DNA of 34,085 nucleotides, taken from Burkholderiales bacterium 68-10. Its GTDB lineage: Bacteria > Pseudomonadota > Gammaproteobacteria > Burkholderiales > Burkholderiaceae_C. The position numbers were made by a program, and so were the translations under genes. The stretch covers positions 13,321-47,405 of the forward strand of contig MKTG01000060.1 of the NCBI GenBank assembly GCA_001897615.1, given 5' to 3'. Shown here piece by piece: positions 1-8,589 of the stretch (its first letter is position 1; the number at the start of each line of letters is the position of its first letter). The notes below the pieces were generated by a model. That model was given only the letters and a program-made list of their open reading frames with translations, was not told the origin of the DNA and ran no database searches.

Positions 1-764
1 GCTTCGGCCATGTGCCGGAACTGCTGATCACCTTCGGCCTGTCGTATGTGGCCCTGGAACTGGTGCAGCTCATCTGGGGCCGGCTGGCGCTGGAATTCCA
101 TCCGCCCGAGGTACTGCAAGGCCCTGCGTTCACCCTCATCAAGGACGCCACCGGCGCTCTGGGGCTGGCCTGGGGTGCTGCACCGGCCCAGGTCTGCCAG
201 GCCGCCGGGGCCGTCTGCTCGCCCTTTCCGGCCACGCGCGGCTTCATGATGCTGTCGGCGGTGGTGATGCTGGTATCGGTCTGGCTGCTGCTGACGCGCA
301 CCCGCATCGGCCTGGTGATCCAGGCCGCGCTGACGCACCCGGAGACGGTGGAAACGCTGGGCCACAACGTGCCGCGCGTGTTCATGCTGGTGTTCGGGGC
401 GGGCTGCGCGCTGGCCGGGCTGGCGGGCGTTGTGGGCGGCATGACCTTCCTGACCGAGCCGGCCATGGCGGCCACCGTGGGCTCGATCATCTTCGTGGTG
501 GTGGTGGTCGGCGGCATGGGTTCGCTGGCCGGCGCCTTCGTGGCCTCGCTGATCATCGGCGTGGTGCAGACCTTTGCCGTCGCCCTGGACTATTCGCTTG
601 GCTCGCTGCTGGCGCAGTTGGGCGTGACGCTCAGTCCGGCGCTGCAGGGCAACACGCTGGTCAAGATGACCGTCTCGCAGGTGGCGCCGATCCTGCCTTA
701 TCTGTTCCTGGTGCTGATCCTGATCTTCAGGCCCCGGGGTTTGCTGGGCACACGCGAGGGTTGA
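1..764 (+). CDS. livH: Branched-chain amino acid ABC transporter permease (LivH-like), 5' truncated
   Basis: Inner-membrane permease of a HAAT-family ABC importer, expected to pair with LivM to move branched-chain amino acids or a related amide. The frame is open to the window edge, so the N-terminus is missing; the GTG at 12 in the ORF track is probably internal. Hydrophobic segments run through the protein, and the segment AMAATVGSIIFVVVVVGGMG followed by GSLAGAF is typical of the LivH C-terminal half. It ends 6 nt before livM, which starts a tight livH-M-G-F operon. The substrate cannot be told from sequence; urea and amide importers share this architecture. Confidence 0.9.
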   Translation, partial: FGHVPELLITFGLSYVALELVQLIWGRLALEFHPPEVLQGPAFTLIKDATGALGLAWGAAPAQVCQAAGAVCSPFPATRGFMMLSAVVMLVSVWLLLTRTRIGLVIQAALTHPETVETLGHNVPRVFMLVFGAGCALAGLAGVVGGMTFLTEPAMAATVGSIIFVVVVVGGMGSLAGAFVASLIIGVVQTFAVALDYSLGSLLAQLGVTLSPALQGNTLVKMTVSQVAPILPYLFLVLILIFRPRGLLGTREG

Positions 765-770
765 CGCGCC

Positions 771-2057
771 ATGCTTGTTTCCTCCCGTTCATCGGCCAGT
801 CGCGCGCGCTGGATCACCTGGTCCGGTTTTGCGCTGCTGCTCGTCGTGGCCCCGCTGCTGCTGTCCAGCGGCCTGTCCATCACCATCCTGTCGCAGATCG
901 GCATCGCCATCGTCGTCTGCCTGTCCTACAACATGTTGCTGGGGCAGGGCGGCATGCTCAGCTTCGGTCACGCGGTGTATTCCGGCCTGGGCTCGTACCT
1001 GGCGATCCACGCCCTCAATGCCGCCGCGGCAGGGGCGTTGCCGATCCCGGTGTCGCTGGTTCCGCTGGTCGGCGGCCTGGCCGGCCTGCTGTTCGCCGTG
1101 CTGCTGGGCTATGTGACCACCAAGAAGTCCGGCACCACCTTCGCCATGATCACGCTGGGCGTGGGCGAGCTGGTGTTCGCGATGTCGCTGATGGTGCCGG
1201 AATTCTTCGGCGGCGAGGCCGGGGTGGCGGGCAACCGCGTGGTCGGCGAGCCCTTCCTGGGCATCAGCTTCGGGCCACCGATTCAGGTGTATTACCTGAT
1301 CGCGCTCTACACGTTCCTCAGCGTCGCCGGCATGTACGCCTTCACGCGCACGCCGCTGGGGCGCATGCTCAACGCGGTGCGCGACAACCCTGAGCGGGTC
1401 GAATTCGTCGGCTACAACGCCCAGCACGTGCGCTACCTGGCGTTCATCGTGGCGGGGTTCTTTGCCGGCATCGCCGGCGGGTTGGGGGCGCTGAACTTCG
1501 AGATCGTCACTGCCGAGGTGGTGGGGGCAGGGCGCTCGGGCGCCTATCTGCTGTTCACCTTCCTGGGTGGCGCCACCTTCTTCTTCGGCCCGATCATCGG
1601 CGCGGTGCTCATGGTGCTGGCCTTCGTGCTGTTTTCCGAGCTCACCAAGGCCTGGCTGCTGTACCTGGGGCTGATCTTCATGTTCATGGTGATGTACGCC
1701 CCGGGCGGTATCGCCAGCCTGATCATGATGAACGTGCGGGTGGCACGCTTTGGCCGACTGCGCGGTTTGATCCCGCACTATGTCGTGCTGGCGCTGACCG
1801 CCAGCGTGGCGTTGGCCGGCGCCTCGGCCTTGATCGAGATGATTTACCAGGTGCAGCTCGAAGGCTCCGACGCGGCACTGCGCTTTCTGGGCGTGACGTT
1901 GCAACCGGCGCAAGCGCTGCACTGGCTGCTGGCCGGTGCGGTATTGCTGGTGGGTGGGGCGTTGTTCGAATGGGCGCGCCGTCGCTTTGCGCGCCAATGG
2001 GGCGCCGTGCAGGAAGACATCGAGTTGCGCGTCCGACAGATGGAGGCATCGGCATGA
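771..2057 (+). CDS. livM: Branched-chain amino acid ABC transporter permease (LivM-like)
   Basis: Second inner-membrane permease of the importer. The 428-residue product has about ten hydrophobic segments and the LivM-type stretches LSYNMLLGQGGMLSFGHA near residue 60 and GRMLNAVRDNPERVEFVGYN near residue 200. It is longer than the usual LivM (about 320-360 residues). The extra C-terminal part, after about residue 320, carries two more hydrophobic segments and a basic, coiled-coil-like tail. The ATG at 771 follows livH closely, and the TGA overlaps the livG start in an ATGA, pointing to translational coupling. Confidence 0.9.
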   Translation: MLVSSRSSASRARWITWSGFALLLVVAPLLLSSGLSITILSQIGIAIVVCLSYNMLLGQGGMLSFGHAVYSGLGSYLAIHALNAAAAGALPIPVSLVPLVGGLAGLLFAVLLGYVTTKKSGTTFAMITLGVGELVFAMSLMVPEFFGGEAGVAGNRVVGEPFLGISFGPPIQVYYLIALYTFLSVAGMYAFTRTPLGRMLNAVRDNPERVEFVGYNAQHVRYLAFIVAGFFAGIAGGLGALNFEIVTAEVVGAGRSGAYLLFTFLGGATFFFGPIIGAVLMVLAFVLFSELTKAWLLYLGLIFMFMVMYAPGGIASLIMMNVRVARFGRLRGLIPHYVVLALTASVALAGASALIEMIYQVQLEGSDAALRFLGVTLQPAQALHWLLAGAVLLVGGALFEWARRRFARQWGAVQEDIELRVRQMEASA

Positions 2058-2827
2058 GTGGGCCCGCCCTGCAATTGAAGGACGTGCGCAAGAGTTTCGG
2101 CAAGACCGAGATCATTCGCGGTGTCAGTCTGAGCGTGCAACCCGGCGAGCGCGTCGGCGTGATCGGCCCCAACGGCGCCGGCAAGTCCACGCTGTTCAAC
2201 CTGATCAGCGGGCGCTTCGCGCCCAGCAGCGGCGAAATCCTGCTCAACGGTCAGCGCATCGACGGCCTCAAGCCCTACGAGATCAACCGCCAGGGACTGT
2301 CACGCAGCTTCCAGATCACCAACATCTTCCCCAAGCTCAGCGTGTTCGAGAACCTGCGCTGCGGCGTGCTGTGGAGCCTGGGCTACCGCTACACCTTCCT
2401 GCGCTTTCTGGCCGGCCTCGACGACGCCAACCAGCGCGCCGAGCAGCTGATGCGCAGCATTCACCTGGGGCGCAAGCGCGACACGCTGGCCATGAACCTG
2501 ACCTACGCCGAGCAGCGCGCGCTGGAGATCGGCATCACCATTGCCGGCGGTGCCGACGTCATCCTGCTGGACGAACCCACCGCCGGCATGAGCCGCAGCG
2601 AGACGCGTCACTTCATCGAGCTGATCAAGGAAGTGACCGTGGGCAAGACCTTGCTGACCGTGGAGCACGACATGGGCGTGGTGTTCGGCCTGGCCGACAA
2701 GATCGCGGTGGTGGTGTATGGCGAGGTGCTGGCCTTCGACACCCCCGAGGCGGTGCGCGCCAACGCGCGCGTGCAGGAAGCCTATCTGGGCTCGGTGGTG
2801 GCACAGCAGCAGGAACAGGGGCATTGA
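2054..2827 (+). CDS. livG: Branched-chain amino acid ABC transporter ATP-binding protein (LivG-like)
   Basis: Cytoplasmic ATPase subunit of the importer. I chose the ATG at 2054, which overlaps the livM stop, over the upstream start at 1970 because the family begins just before the sequence LQLKDVRKSFG. The 257-residue product shows Walker A GPNGAGKST, a Q-loop region, a degenerate signature LTYAEQRALEIG that is usual for LivG, Walker B VILLDEPTAGM and a switch His in TVEHDMGVVF. LivF starts 2 nt after its stop. Confidence 0.92.
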   Translation: MSGPALQLKDVRKSFGKTEIIRGVSLSVQPGERVGVIGPNGAGKSTLFNLISGRFAPSSGEILLNGQRIDGLKPYEINRQGLSRSFQITNIFPKLSVFENLRCGVLWSLGYRYTFLRFLAGLDDANQRAEQLMRSIHLGRKRDTLAMNLTYAEQRALEIGITIAGGADVILLDEPTAGMSRSETRHFIELIKEVTVGKTLLTVEHDMGVVFGLADKIAVVVYGEVLAFDTPEAVRANARVQEAYLGSVVAQQQEQGH

Positions 2828-2829
2828 CG

Positions 2830-3525
2830 ATGCTGAGCGTGCGCGACCTTCACGCCTATTACGGCAAGAGCCATGTGCTGCATGGCGTGCAATTCGACGT
2901 CCAGCCCGGCGAAATCGTGGCGCTGCTGGGGCGCAATGGCTCGGGCCGCTCGACCACCGCCAAGGCCATCATGGGGATGGTGCAGGCACAGGGCACGGTG
3001 CGCTTCAAGGAGCACGCGCTGCTCGGCCGCAAGCCGTTCGAGATCGCCCACCTGGGGCTGGGCTACGTGCCGGAAAGCCGCGACATCTTTCCGACCCTGA
3101 CGGTGCAGCAGAACCTGCTGCTGGGGCAGAAGGGTTCGGGCAAGGGCAGCCGCTGGGGCTTTGACGACATGTACGCCATGTTCCCGCGCCTGAAGGAGCG
3201 CGAGCACACCGAAGCCGGCGTGCTGTCGGGCGGCGAGCAGCAGATGCTGACCCTGTGCCGCACCCTGATGGGCGATCCCGATCTCATCATCATCGACGAG
3301 CCGACCGAAGGCCTGGCGCCCAAGATCGTCGAACTGGTGGGTGAGTACCTGAGGAAGCTGAAGGAGCGGGGCATTTCGGTGCTGCTGATCGAGCAGAAAC
3401 TGACGATCGCCATGCAGATCTCCGATCGGGTGCTGGTCATGGGGCATGGGAGCATCGTGTTTGAAGGCGCGCCCGAGCAACTGCGCGCCGATGCCGCGAT
3501 CCGCAAGGAGTGGCTGGAAGTCTGA
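2830..3525 (+). CDS. livF: Branched-chain amino acid ABC transporter ATP-binding protein (LivF-like)
   Basis: Second ATPase subunit, expected to heterodimerise with LivG. The 231-residue product has signature LSGGEQQ and Walker B LIIIDEPTEGLAP, as in LivF. Its Walker A reads GRNGSGRST, with Arg in place of the phosphate-binding Lys of GxxGxGK[ST]. I recall the same variant in other Burkholderiales transporters of this type, so it may be a lineage trait rather than decay. It starts 2 nt after livG and ends the operon; no clear hairpin terminator follows. Confidence 0.92.
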   Translation: MLSVRDLHAYYGKSHVLHGVQFDVQPGEIVALLGRNGSGRSTTAKAIMGMVQAQGTVRFKEHALLGRKPFEIAHLGLGYVPESRDIFPTLTVQQNLLLGQKGSGKGSRWGFDDMYAMFPRLKEREHTEAGVLSGGEQQMLTLCRTLMGDPDLIIIDEPTEGLAPKIVELVGEYLRKLKERGISVLLIEQKLTIAMQISDRVLVMGHGSIVFEGAPEQLRADAAIRKEWLEV

Positions 3526-3813
3526 TTTGGGCGCGGTTGCCGGGTCATGATCAGGCCATCGCCGCGGGCACCGCCGCCCAAGAGAATTTTGGCTGCAAGA
3601 ATCGCCAAACCGGTGAACTACCGGCGCAACCAGCTATCAAATTCGCAGCGCGCGACGCCATCGTCTCTCCCGTGACAGCCGCTGCGCCACCCGATGGCGC
3701 ATACTACGGACCACCTGTTTGATCGTGGCCGCGCCTGGTCTTGACGGGCGTCGCTGAAGGCCGCGCAACCACTACCCACCCTTCCTGCATCCGAGCACAC
3801 TTGAGGAGCCCGC

Positions 3814-5925
3814 ATGAGCGCTGACTACCAGTTGGACGGCGACGTCGCCGTCATTACCCTGAACAACCCGCCCGTCAACGGCCTGGGCTACGCCACACGG
3901 GTGGGCATCACCAGCGGGCTGGAAAAGGCCAATGCCGACCCGGCGGTCAAGGCCATCGTCATCACCGGCGCCGGCAAGGCGTTTTCCGGCGGAGCCGACA
4001 TTCGCGAGTTCGGCACGCCCAAGGCCTTGCAGGAGCCCAATCTCAATTCGGTCATCCTGACCATCGAGAACTCCGCCAAGCCGGTCGTCGCCGCGATTCA
4101 CAGCGTCGCCATGGGTGGCGGGCTGGAACTCGCGCTCGGCTGCCATTACCGGGTGGCCGCGCCGGGCGCCCAGATCGCGCTGCCCGAAGTCAAGTTGGGC
4201 ATCCTGCCGGGGGCCGGTGGCACGCAGCGCCTGCCGCGCGTGCTGGGCGTGGAAACCGCGCTGAACATGATCGTCAAGGGCGATCCGGTACCCAGCGAGG
4301 TGCTGGCCGGCCTGCCGGGGCAGAAGCTGTTCGACCAGATGGCGGCCAACGCCGAATCGCTGCTGCGAGAAGCCGTGGCCTTCGCGGGTCAGGTGGCCGC
4401 AAAACAGGCGGCTGGCGAGCCACTGCCCCTGGTACGCAACTTGCCGTGTAAGCACCCGCAAGGCGACGCCTACTTCCAGTTCGCCCGCAACATGGTCAAG
4501 GGCATGGCCAAGAACTTCCCGGCTCCCGCGCGCTGCGTAGATGCGGTGGAAGCGGCGACGAAGCAGAAGTTCGACGCCGGCATGGCGACCGAGCGCGCGA
4601 TCTTCATCGAGCTGATGACCACGCCCGAGAGCGCCGCGCTGCGCCATGTGTTTTTCGCCGAGCGCGCGGCCAGCAAGATCCCCGACGTGGGTGACGACGT
4701 CAAGCCGCGCACCATCAACAAGGTGGCGGTGATCGGCGCCGGCACCATGGGCGGCGGCATCTCGATGAACTTCTTGAACGCCGGCATTCCGGTCACCATC
4801 CTGGAGACCAAGCAGGAAGCGTTGGACCGCGGCCTGTCCACCATCCGCAAGAACTACGAGGCGCAGGTCAAGAAAGGCAAGCTGAAACAGGACAAGTACG
4901 AGCAGCGCATGGCCTTGCTCACGCCCACCCTGACGTATCAGGACATCGCCGACGCCGATCTGGTGATCGAGGCGGTGTTCGAGGAACTGGGCGTCAAGGA
5001 GCAGGTGTTCAAGCAGCTCGACGCCGTGATGAAGCCCGGCGCCATCCTGGCGAGCAACACCTCGACGCTGGACGTGGACAAGATCGCCGGCTTCACCCAG
5101 CGCCCGCAGGACGTGGTCGGCATGCACTTCTTCAGCCCAGCCAACGTGATGAAGCTGCTCGAAGTGGTGCGCGGCGCCAAGACCGCCAAGGACGTGCTGG
5201 CCACGGTGATGCAGATCGCCAAGAAGATCAAGAAAACGGCCGTGGTCTCGGGCGTGTGCGACGGCTTCATCGGCAACCGCATGATCGAGCAATATAGCCG
5301 CCAGGCCGGCTTCTTGCTGGAGGAGGGCGCCACGCCGCAGCAGGTGGACAAGGCGATCGAGAAATTCGGTTTCGCCATGGGCCCCTTCCGCATGGGTGAC
5401 CTGGCGGGCAACGACATTGGATGGGCCATCCGCAAGCGCCGCTACGTCGAAAAGCCCGGAATGAAGTACAGCAAGATCGCCGATCTGCTGTGCGAGCTGG
5501 GCCGCTACGGCCAGAAAACCGGCGCCGGCTGGTACGACTACCAAGCCGGCAAGCGCGACGCCCTGCCGTCCAAGCTGGTCGAGGACATGATCGCCACGCA
5601 TCGGCAGGCGCAGGGCATCAGCCCACGCAAGATCAGCGACGAGGAGATTGTGCAGCGCCTGGTGTACGCGCTGGTCAACGAAGGTGCGCGCATCCTGGAA
5701 GACGGCATTGCCAGCAAGGCCAGCGACATCGACATGGTGTACCTGACGGGCTATGGTTTTCCGCTGTGGCGTGGCGGCCCGATGAAGTACGCCGACCAGG
5801 TCGGCTTGTTCAACGTGGCCGAAAGCATGAAGCGCTTTGCCCGGAACCCGCTGGACGACGCCAGCTTCTGGCAACCCGCACCACTGCTGGCCAAGCTGGC
5901 GGCCGAAGGCAAGTCATTCGGCTGA
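3814..5925 (+). CDS. Fused enoyl-CoA hydratase / 3-hydroxyacyl-CoA dehydrogenase (FadJ/FadB-like)
   Basis: Bifunctional fatty-acid beta-oxidation enzyme that hydrates trans-2-enoyl-CoA and oxidises the 3-hydroxyacyl-CoA with NAD+. Residues 1-200 form a crotonase domain with the two glutamates of the family (E105 in [11 protein letters not shown]125 in [18 protein letters not shown]). Residues about 303-480 form the NAD-binding dehydrogenase domain ([29 protein letters not shown] with catalytic His438), followed by one or two C-terminal dehydrogenase domains. The length of 703 aa matches FadJ/FadB. A GAGGAG ribosome site sits 6 nt before the ATG. The thiolase downstream completes the cycle. 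FadJ, FadB and peroxisomal-type enzymes cannot be separated here. Confidence 0.93.
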   Translation: MSADYQLDGDVAVITLNNPPVNGLGYATRVGITSGLEKANADPAVKAIVITGAGKAFSGGADIREFGTPKALQEPNLNSVILTIENSAKPVVAAIHSVAMGGGLELALGCHYRVAAPGAQIALPEVKLGILPGAGGTQRLPRVLGVETALNMIVKGDPVPSEVLAGLPGQKLFDQMAANAESLLREAVAFAGQVAAKQAAGEPLPLVRNLPCKHPQGDAYFQFARNMVKGMAKNFPAPARCVDAVEAATKQKFDAGMATERAIFIELMTTPESAALRHVFFAERAASKIPDVGDDVKPRTINKVAVIGAGTMGGGISMNFLNAGIPVTILETKQEALDRGLSTIRKNYEAQVKKGKLKQDKYEQRMALLTPTLTYQDIADADLVIEAVFEELGVKEQVFKQLDAVMKPGAILASNTSTLDVDKIAGFTQRPQDVVGMHFFSPANVMKLLEVVRGAKTAKDVLATVMQIAKKIKKTAVVSGVCDGFIGNRMIEQYSRQAGFLLEEGATPQQVDKAIEKFGFAMGPFRMGDLAGNDIGWAIRKRRYVEKPGMKYSKIADLLCELGRYGQKTGAGWYDYQAGKRDALPSKLVEDMIATHRQAQGISPRKISDEEIVQRLVYALVNEGARILEDGIASKASDIDMVYLTGYGFPLWRGGPMKYADQVGLFNVAESMKRFARNPLDDASFWQPAPLLAKLAAEGKSFG

Positions 5926-5935
5926 CCGAATACCG

Positions 5936-6031
5936 GACGCGAAAGGCCCGCGAAGGGCGCGAAAGAATTCAAGGAAATCCTCTTTAGGTCTCATTTGCGT
6001 CTTTCGCGCTTTCTTTGCGTCCGGCTGTTCT
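5936..6031. repeat. Imperfect inverted repeat between the FadJ-like gene and the thiolase
   Basis: The left arm contains GGACGCGAAAGG and GGGCGCGAAAG. The right arm contains GCGTCTTTCGCGCTTTC and TTTGCGTCC, whose reverse complement starts GGACGCAAAG and contains GCGCGAAAGACGC. The arms could fold into a long imperfect hairpin. This type of CGCGAAAG-rich palindrome looks like a dispersed REP-like element; it could also attenuate or process the mRNA between the two enzymes. Confidence 0.5.
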
Positions 6032-6082
6032 CTAGCCCACACTCCACCCCCCGCATACAGCTATTGAATCAGGAGCAATCCA

Positions 6083-7258
6083 ATGACATCCGCCCTCATC
6101 GTCTCCACCGCCCGTACCCCGCTTGCCAAGAGCTGGAAGGGCGCCTTCAACATGACGCACGGCGCCACGCTGGGTGGCCACGCGGTGCAGCACGCCATTC
6201 AGCGCGCCGGCATCGAAGCCGCCGCCGTCGATGACGTCATCATGGGCTGCGCAAACCCCGAGGGCGCCACGGGCGCCAACATCGCGCGCCAGATCGCGCT
6301 GATGGCTGGTTGCCCCGTCACCACCTCGGGCACCACCGTCAACCGTTTTTGCTCCTCCGGCCTGCAAACGATTGCACTGGCGTCGCAACGCGTGATTGCC
6401 GGCGAAGCCGAAGTCTTTGTGGCCGGCGGCGTGGAGAGCATTTCCTGCGTGCAGCAGGAAATGAACAAGCACATGCTGGCCGACCCAGCGCTGCTCGCCA
6501 GGAAGCCGGAGGTCTACTGGAGCATGCTGCAAACCGCCGAGCAGGTGGCCAAGCGCTACGGCATCGGCCGTGATGCCATGGACGAATACGGCGCCGCCAG
6601 CCAGCAAAAGGCCTGTGCGGCCCAGGCCGCGGGCAAGTTTGACGATGAGATTGCGCCGATCACCGTCACCGCCGGCGTGGCCGACCCCGTGCTGGGTCTG
6701 CGCACCCGGCAGGTGACGTGCAGCAAGGACGAAGGCACGCGCGAAGGCACCACCAAGGAAGGCATCGCCAGCATCAAGCCCGCGCTGCCCGGCGGCCTGA
6801 TCAGCGCCGGCAACGCCAGCCAATTCTCAGATGGCGCTGGCGCCTGCGTGGTGGTCAGCGAACAGTACGCCAGCCAGAAAAACCTCAAACCCCTTGGCCG
6901 CTTCCTGGGCTTTGCCGTGGCCGGCTGCGAACCCGACGAGATGGGTATCGGCCCCGTGTTCGCGGTGCCGAAGGTGCTGGCCAAGCTGGGCTTGAAGGTC
7001 GGCGACATCGACCTGTGGGAGCTGAACGAGGCCTTTGCCGTGCAGGTGCTGTACTGCCGCGACAAGCTGGGCATCCCGGCCGATCGTCTGAACGTCAATG
7101 GTGGCGCCATCGCGCTCGGCCACCCGTACGGCGTCAGCGGTCAACGTCTGACCGGGCACGCGCTGATCGAGGGCAAGCGCCGCGGCGCCAAGCGCGTGTG
7201 CGTGACCATGTGCATCGGCGGCGGCATGGGTGCTGCCGGGGTATTCGAAGTGCTGTAA
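6083..7258 (+). CDS. Acetyl-CoA C-acyltransferase (thiolase)
   Basis: Cleaves 3-ketoacyl-CoA with CoA to give acetyl-CoA and a shortened acyl-CoA, or condenses two acetyl-CoA. The 391-residue length is standard. The nucleophile is Cys90 in [10 protein letters not shown]. The C-terminal catalytic motifs are His347 in [14 protein letters not shown] and Cys377 in [14 protein letters not shown]. An AGGAG-type ribosome site (CAGGAGCAATCC) precedes the ATG. Its place after the FadJ-like gene supports a degradative role in beta-oxidation. The closest family could be FadA, PaaJ or an acetyl-CoA acetyltransferase. Confidence 0.93.
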   Translation: MTSALIVSTARTPLAKSWKGAFNMTHGATLGGHAVQHAIQRAGIEAAAVDDVIMGCANPEGATGANIARQIALMAGCPVTTSGTTVNRFCSSGLQTIALASQRVIAGEAEVFVAGGVESISCVQQEMNKHMLADPALLARKPEVYWSMLQTAEQVAKRYGIGRDAMDEYGAASQQKACAAQAAGKFDDEIAPITVTAGVADPVLGLRTRQVTCSKDEGTREGTTKEGIASIKPALPGGLISAGNASQFSDGAGACVVVSEQYASQKNLKPLGRFLGFAVAGCEPDEMGIGPVFAVPKVLAKLGLKVGDIDLWELNEAFAVQVLYCRDKLGIPADRLNVNGGAIALGHPYGVSGQRLTGHALIEGKRRGAKRVCVTMCIGGGMGAAGVFEVL

Positions 7259-7278
7259 GCACACCCTGCAAGCTGCCC

Positions 7279-7321
7279 GCGCCTTGCCCGGATGTCATGG
7301 TCCGCGCAAGGCGCTTTTTTT
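7279..7321 (+). terminator. Rho-independent terminator after the thiolase
   Basis: Perfect 9-bp stem GCGCCTTGC (7279-7287) and GCAAGGCGC (7306-7314), an 18-nt loop and a run of seven T. It lies 20 nt after the thiolase stop and insulates the provirus edge from host transcription. Confidence 0.88.
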
Positions 7322-7448
7322 CTCGCGACTCTGGTGGCTTGGTTGTTCACCGTCGGAGCGACTGGCAGAGGGAAATCGCGGCGATCATATGGCCTCTGCG
7401 TTGGTGTCTGGGCGACCCGAGTGTGCTATCCGGGAGGCCACCCTTAAT

Positions 7449-7476
7449 GCTTCATACGATGTGTATTATGTAAATA
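7449..7476 (+). other. attL: dif-like Xer recombination site at the left provirus end
   Basis: The 28-bp site reads as arm GCTTCATACGA, central hexamer TGTGTA and arm TTATGTAAATA. It aligns with E. coli dif (GGTGCGCATAA TGTATA TTATGTTAAAT, from memory), with the second arm close to the XerD arm. The last 17 bp (7460-7476) recur perfectly at 18139-18155. I infer that the left arm is the host XerC arm, because host sequence lies to the left. The boundary follows from the shared 17-mer and from viral genes starting just inside it. Confidence 0.82.
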
Positions 7477-7532
7477 CGCGATCACCAAGCCGCTGTCGAT
7501 CGTCGCGATGTGCTGAACTCGGGCCTTTGCCC

Positions 7533-8012
7533 ATGTTCCAAGCGCCCACGTCGGCCGGTATCCCGCCGCTCTCCGTACTGCTCGACTCCATCCCGGCCCG
7601 GCCGCACCAGCTCGCGCGCCACCTCGGGGTTTCCGTCGCCACCTTGAACCGCTGGCGCCGCGCCGATCAGGCGCCGCGCGCCGCGATGCTGGCGCTGTTC
7701 TGGGAAAGCCCATGGGGCCGCTCGTTCGCGCATGCCGCAGTGTTCAACGAGGCGCGCCAGCAAGCGGCGCTGGCGCGGTCGCTGGCCGATGCCTTGCACC
7801 AGGCGCGCGGGCAGCTCGGCCGGATGCTTCTCGATTACCACGCGCCGCGCGCGGCCAACTGGCCTCTATTTTCGGTAAATTTCGGATCGGTGGCCCACGT
7901 CGATCACGGTGATGGTGATGATGTGGTCTTCGATCAGCACGATCACGCGCCAATCTCGCACGCGGTAGCGCCACAGGCCGGCCATGTCGCCTTCCAGCGG
8001 CTTGCCCTTTGA
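7533..8012 (+). CDS. Helix-turn-helix phage regulator, 3' end probably altered
   Basis: Putative DNA-binding regulator of the provirus. I chose the ATG at 7533 because the ORF upstream crosses attL into host DNA. Residues about 24-50 (RPHQLARHLGVSVATLNRWRR) form a clear HTH, and a helical region follows. Proteins of this type, as I recall them from small tailless and filamentous phages, end near residue 110-120. Here the last ~49 residues are read antisense through the RelE-like toxin gene (7866-8135), suggesting that arrival of the toxin-antitoxin cassette removed the native stop. In the circular virus this gene would lie directly downstream of the repressor. Confidence 0.6.
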   Translation: MFQAPTSAGIPPLSVLLDSIPARPHQLARHLGVSVATLNRWRRADQAPRAAMLALFWESPWGRSFAHAAVFNEARQQAALARSLADALHQARGQLGRMLLDYHAPRAANWPLFSVNFGSVAHVDHGDGDDVVFDQHDHAPISHAVAPQAGHVAFQRLAL

Positions 8013-8135
8013 TCTGGGGTTGCCGCTGTCTGCCACGCCTTGGACGTACAGCAGCAGCTCGCGGGTGATTTGTGGATCGAGCTTGCGCAGCTTGCGCGCG
8101 GCCGACTGGCCGATCTGAACGCCCCAGGCCTTCAC
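7866..8135 (-). CDS. RelE/ParE-superfamily toxin
   Basis: Predicted toxin of a type II toxin-antitoxin pair; RelE members cleave mRNA on the ribosome. The 89-residue basic protein has the RelE pattern: SAARKLRKLDPQITRELL, then GNPRSKGKPLEGDMAGLWRYRVRDWRVIVLIED and VIDVGHRSEIYRK. The KPLEG...GLWRYRVGDYRVI-type core and the HR.EIY end are diagnostic. It overlaps the antitoxin stop by 4 nt and runs leftward. It is a likely moron (cargo gene) inserted at the left end of the provirus. Confidence 0.88.
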   Translation of the reverse strand: MKAWGVQIGQSAARKLRKLDPQITRELLLYVQGVADSGNPRSKGKPLEGDMAGLWRYRVRDWRVIVLIEDHIITITVIDVGHRSEIYRK

Positions 8136-8374
8136 AGGCCAAGCTCTTCCATGAATTGCTTCAGGGGTATGGGCTTGTCGATGCCGTCTTTCATGCGCTG
8201 CACTGCGCGCGTGGCGTTGCGCACGTCTATCCAGTCTTCGATGATTTCGGCGATCTTGCGATCGAGCGCGCCACGAACGCCGCTGGCACGCCGGAACTCT
8301 GCCAGAAGCTCGCCCGGCAGCGCCACAAGCTCGCCACCTCGCGGGATGTTCGATTCGTTGGCTGTGTCGCTCAT
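8132..8374 (-). CDS. RelB-like antitoxin
   Basis: Predicted antitoxin for the adjacent RelE-like protein. I chose the ATG at 8374 (MSDTANESNIP), giving 80 residues, over the longer ORF starting at 8443, which would cross the terminator-like hairpin. The helical segment GALDRKIAEIIEDWIDVRNATRAVQRMKDG and the end IPLKQFMEELGL match RelB/stability-protein antitoxins with a C-terminal toxin-binding tail. A TACAAT hexamer lies only about 7 nt before the ATG, so the transcript could be leaderless. The toxin start overlaps its stop by 4 nt. Confidence 0.8.
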   Translation of the reverse strand: MSDTANESNIPRGGELVALPGELLAEFRRASGVRGALDRKIAEIIEDWIDVRNATRAVQRMKDGIDKPIPLKQFMEELGL

Positions 8375-8410
8375 GGCGCGATTGTAGGGCGCGTGAACGA
8401 AAACGACCAC

Positions 8411-8442
8411 TGCCGGCGCGATCCGTTCAATACGCGCCGGCA
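8411..8442 (-). terminator. Hairpin between the virion operon end and the toxin-antitoxin pair
   Basis: Perfect 10-bp stem TGCCGGCGCG / CGCGCCGGCA with a 12-nt loop. On the minus strand it is followed by GTGGTCGTTTTCG, a weak T tract. It lies about 70 nt past the last virion-operon gene and just upstream of the antitoxin, so it probably ends the late transcript. Confidence 0.6.
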
Positions 8443-8509
8443 TGGTAGATGTGCGAATTTTTAAGGATCTCCGGGTCTCGCGATGCGATCATCGCGCCGG
8501 CCGGCCGGT

Positions 8510-8578
8510 TCAGCGCTTGCGCTTCTTGAATCGGCCCTTGCTGTCTCGCGCCGGGGTGCGCTTCTTGCGTTTTGGCAT
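8510..8578 (-). CDS. 22-residue highly basic protein, last gene of the virion operon
   Basis: This gene is too short for the ORF track. It translates as MPKRKKRTPARD followed by SKGRFKKRKR and a stop: 22 residues, 12 of them Lys or Arg. A strong AAAGGAG ribosome site lies 5 nt before the ATG. Very small, extremely basic proteins are common in membrane-containing tailless phages, where some bind packaged DNA or the inner membrane. That role is inferred here from composition and position only. Confidence 0.65.
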   Translation of the reverse strand: MPKRKKRTPARDSKGRFKKRKR

Positions 8579-8589
8579 GGCAGCTCCTT

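Noticed and set aside
789-1997. 402-aa minus-strand ORF opposite livM
   Set aside because: His/Gln/Arg-rich shadow of the permease gene with no domain.
3510-3722. 70-aa plus ORF after livF
   Set aside because: Begins inside livF, has no ribosome site and no recognisable features.
3772-5874. 700-aa minus-strand ORF opposite the FadJ-like gene
   Set aside because: It lies fully antisense to a well-supported enzyme and is rich in His, Gln, Arg and Leu without motifs, the usual shadow frame in GC-rich DNA.
7230-7532. Upstream extension of the HTH regulator ORF
   Set aside because: It would begin inside the thiolase gene and cross the terminator and attL; the ATG at 7533 inside the provirus is the sensible start.
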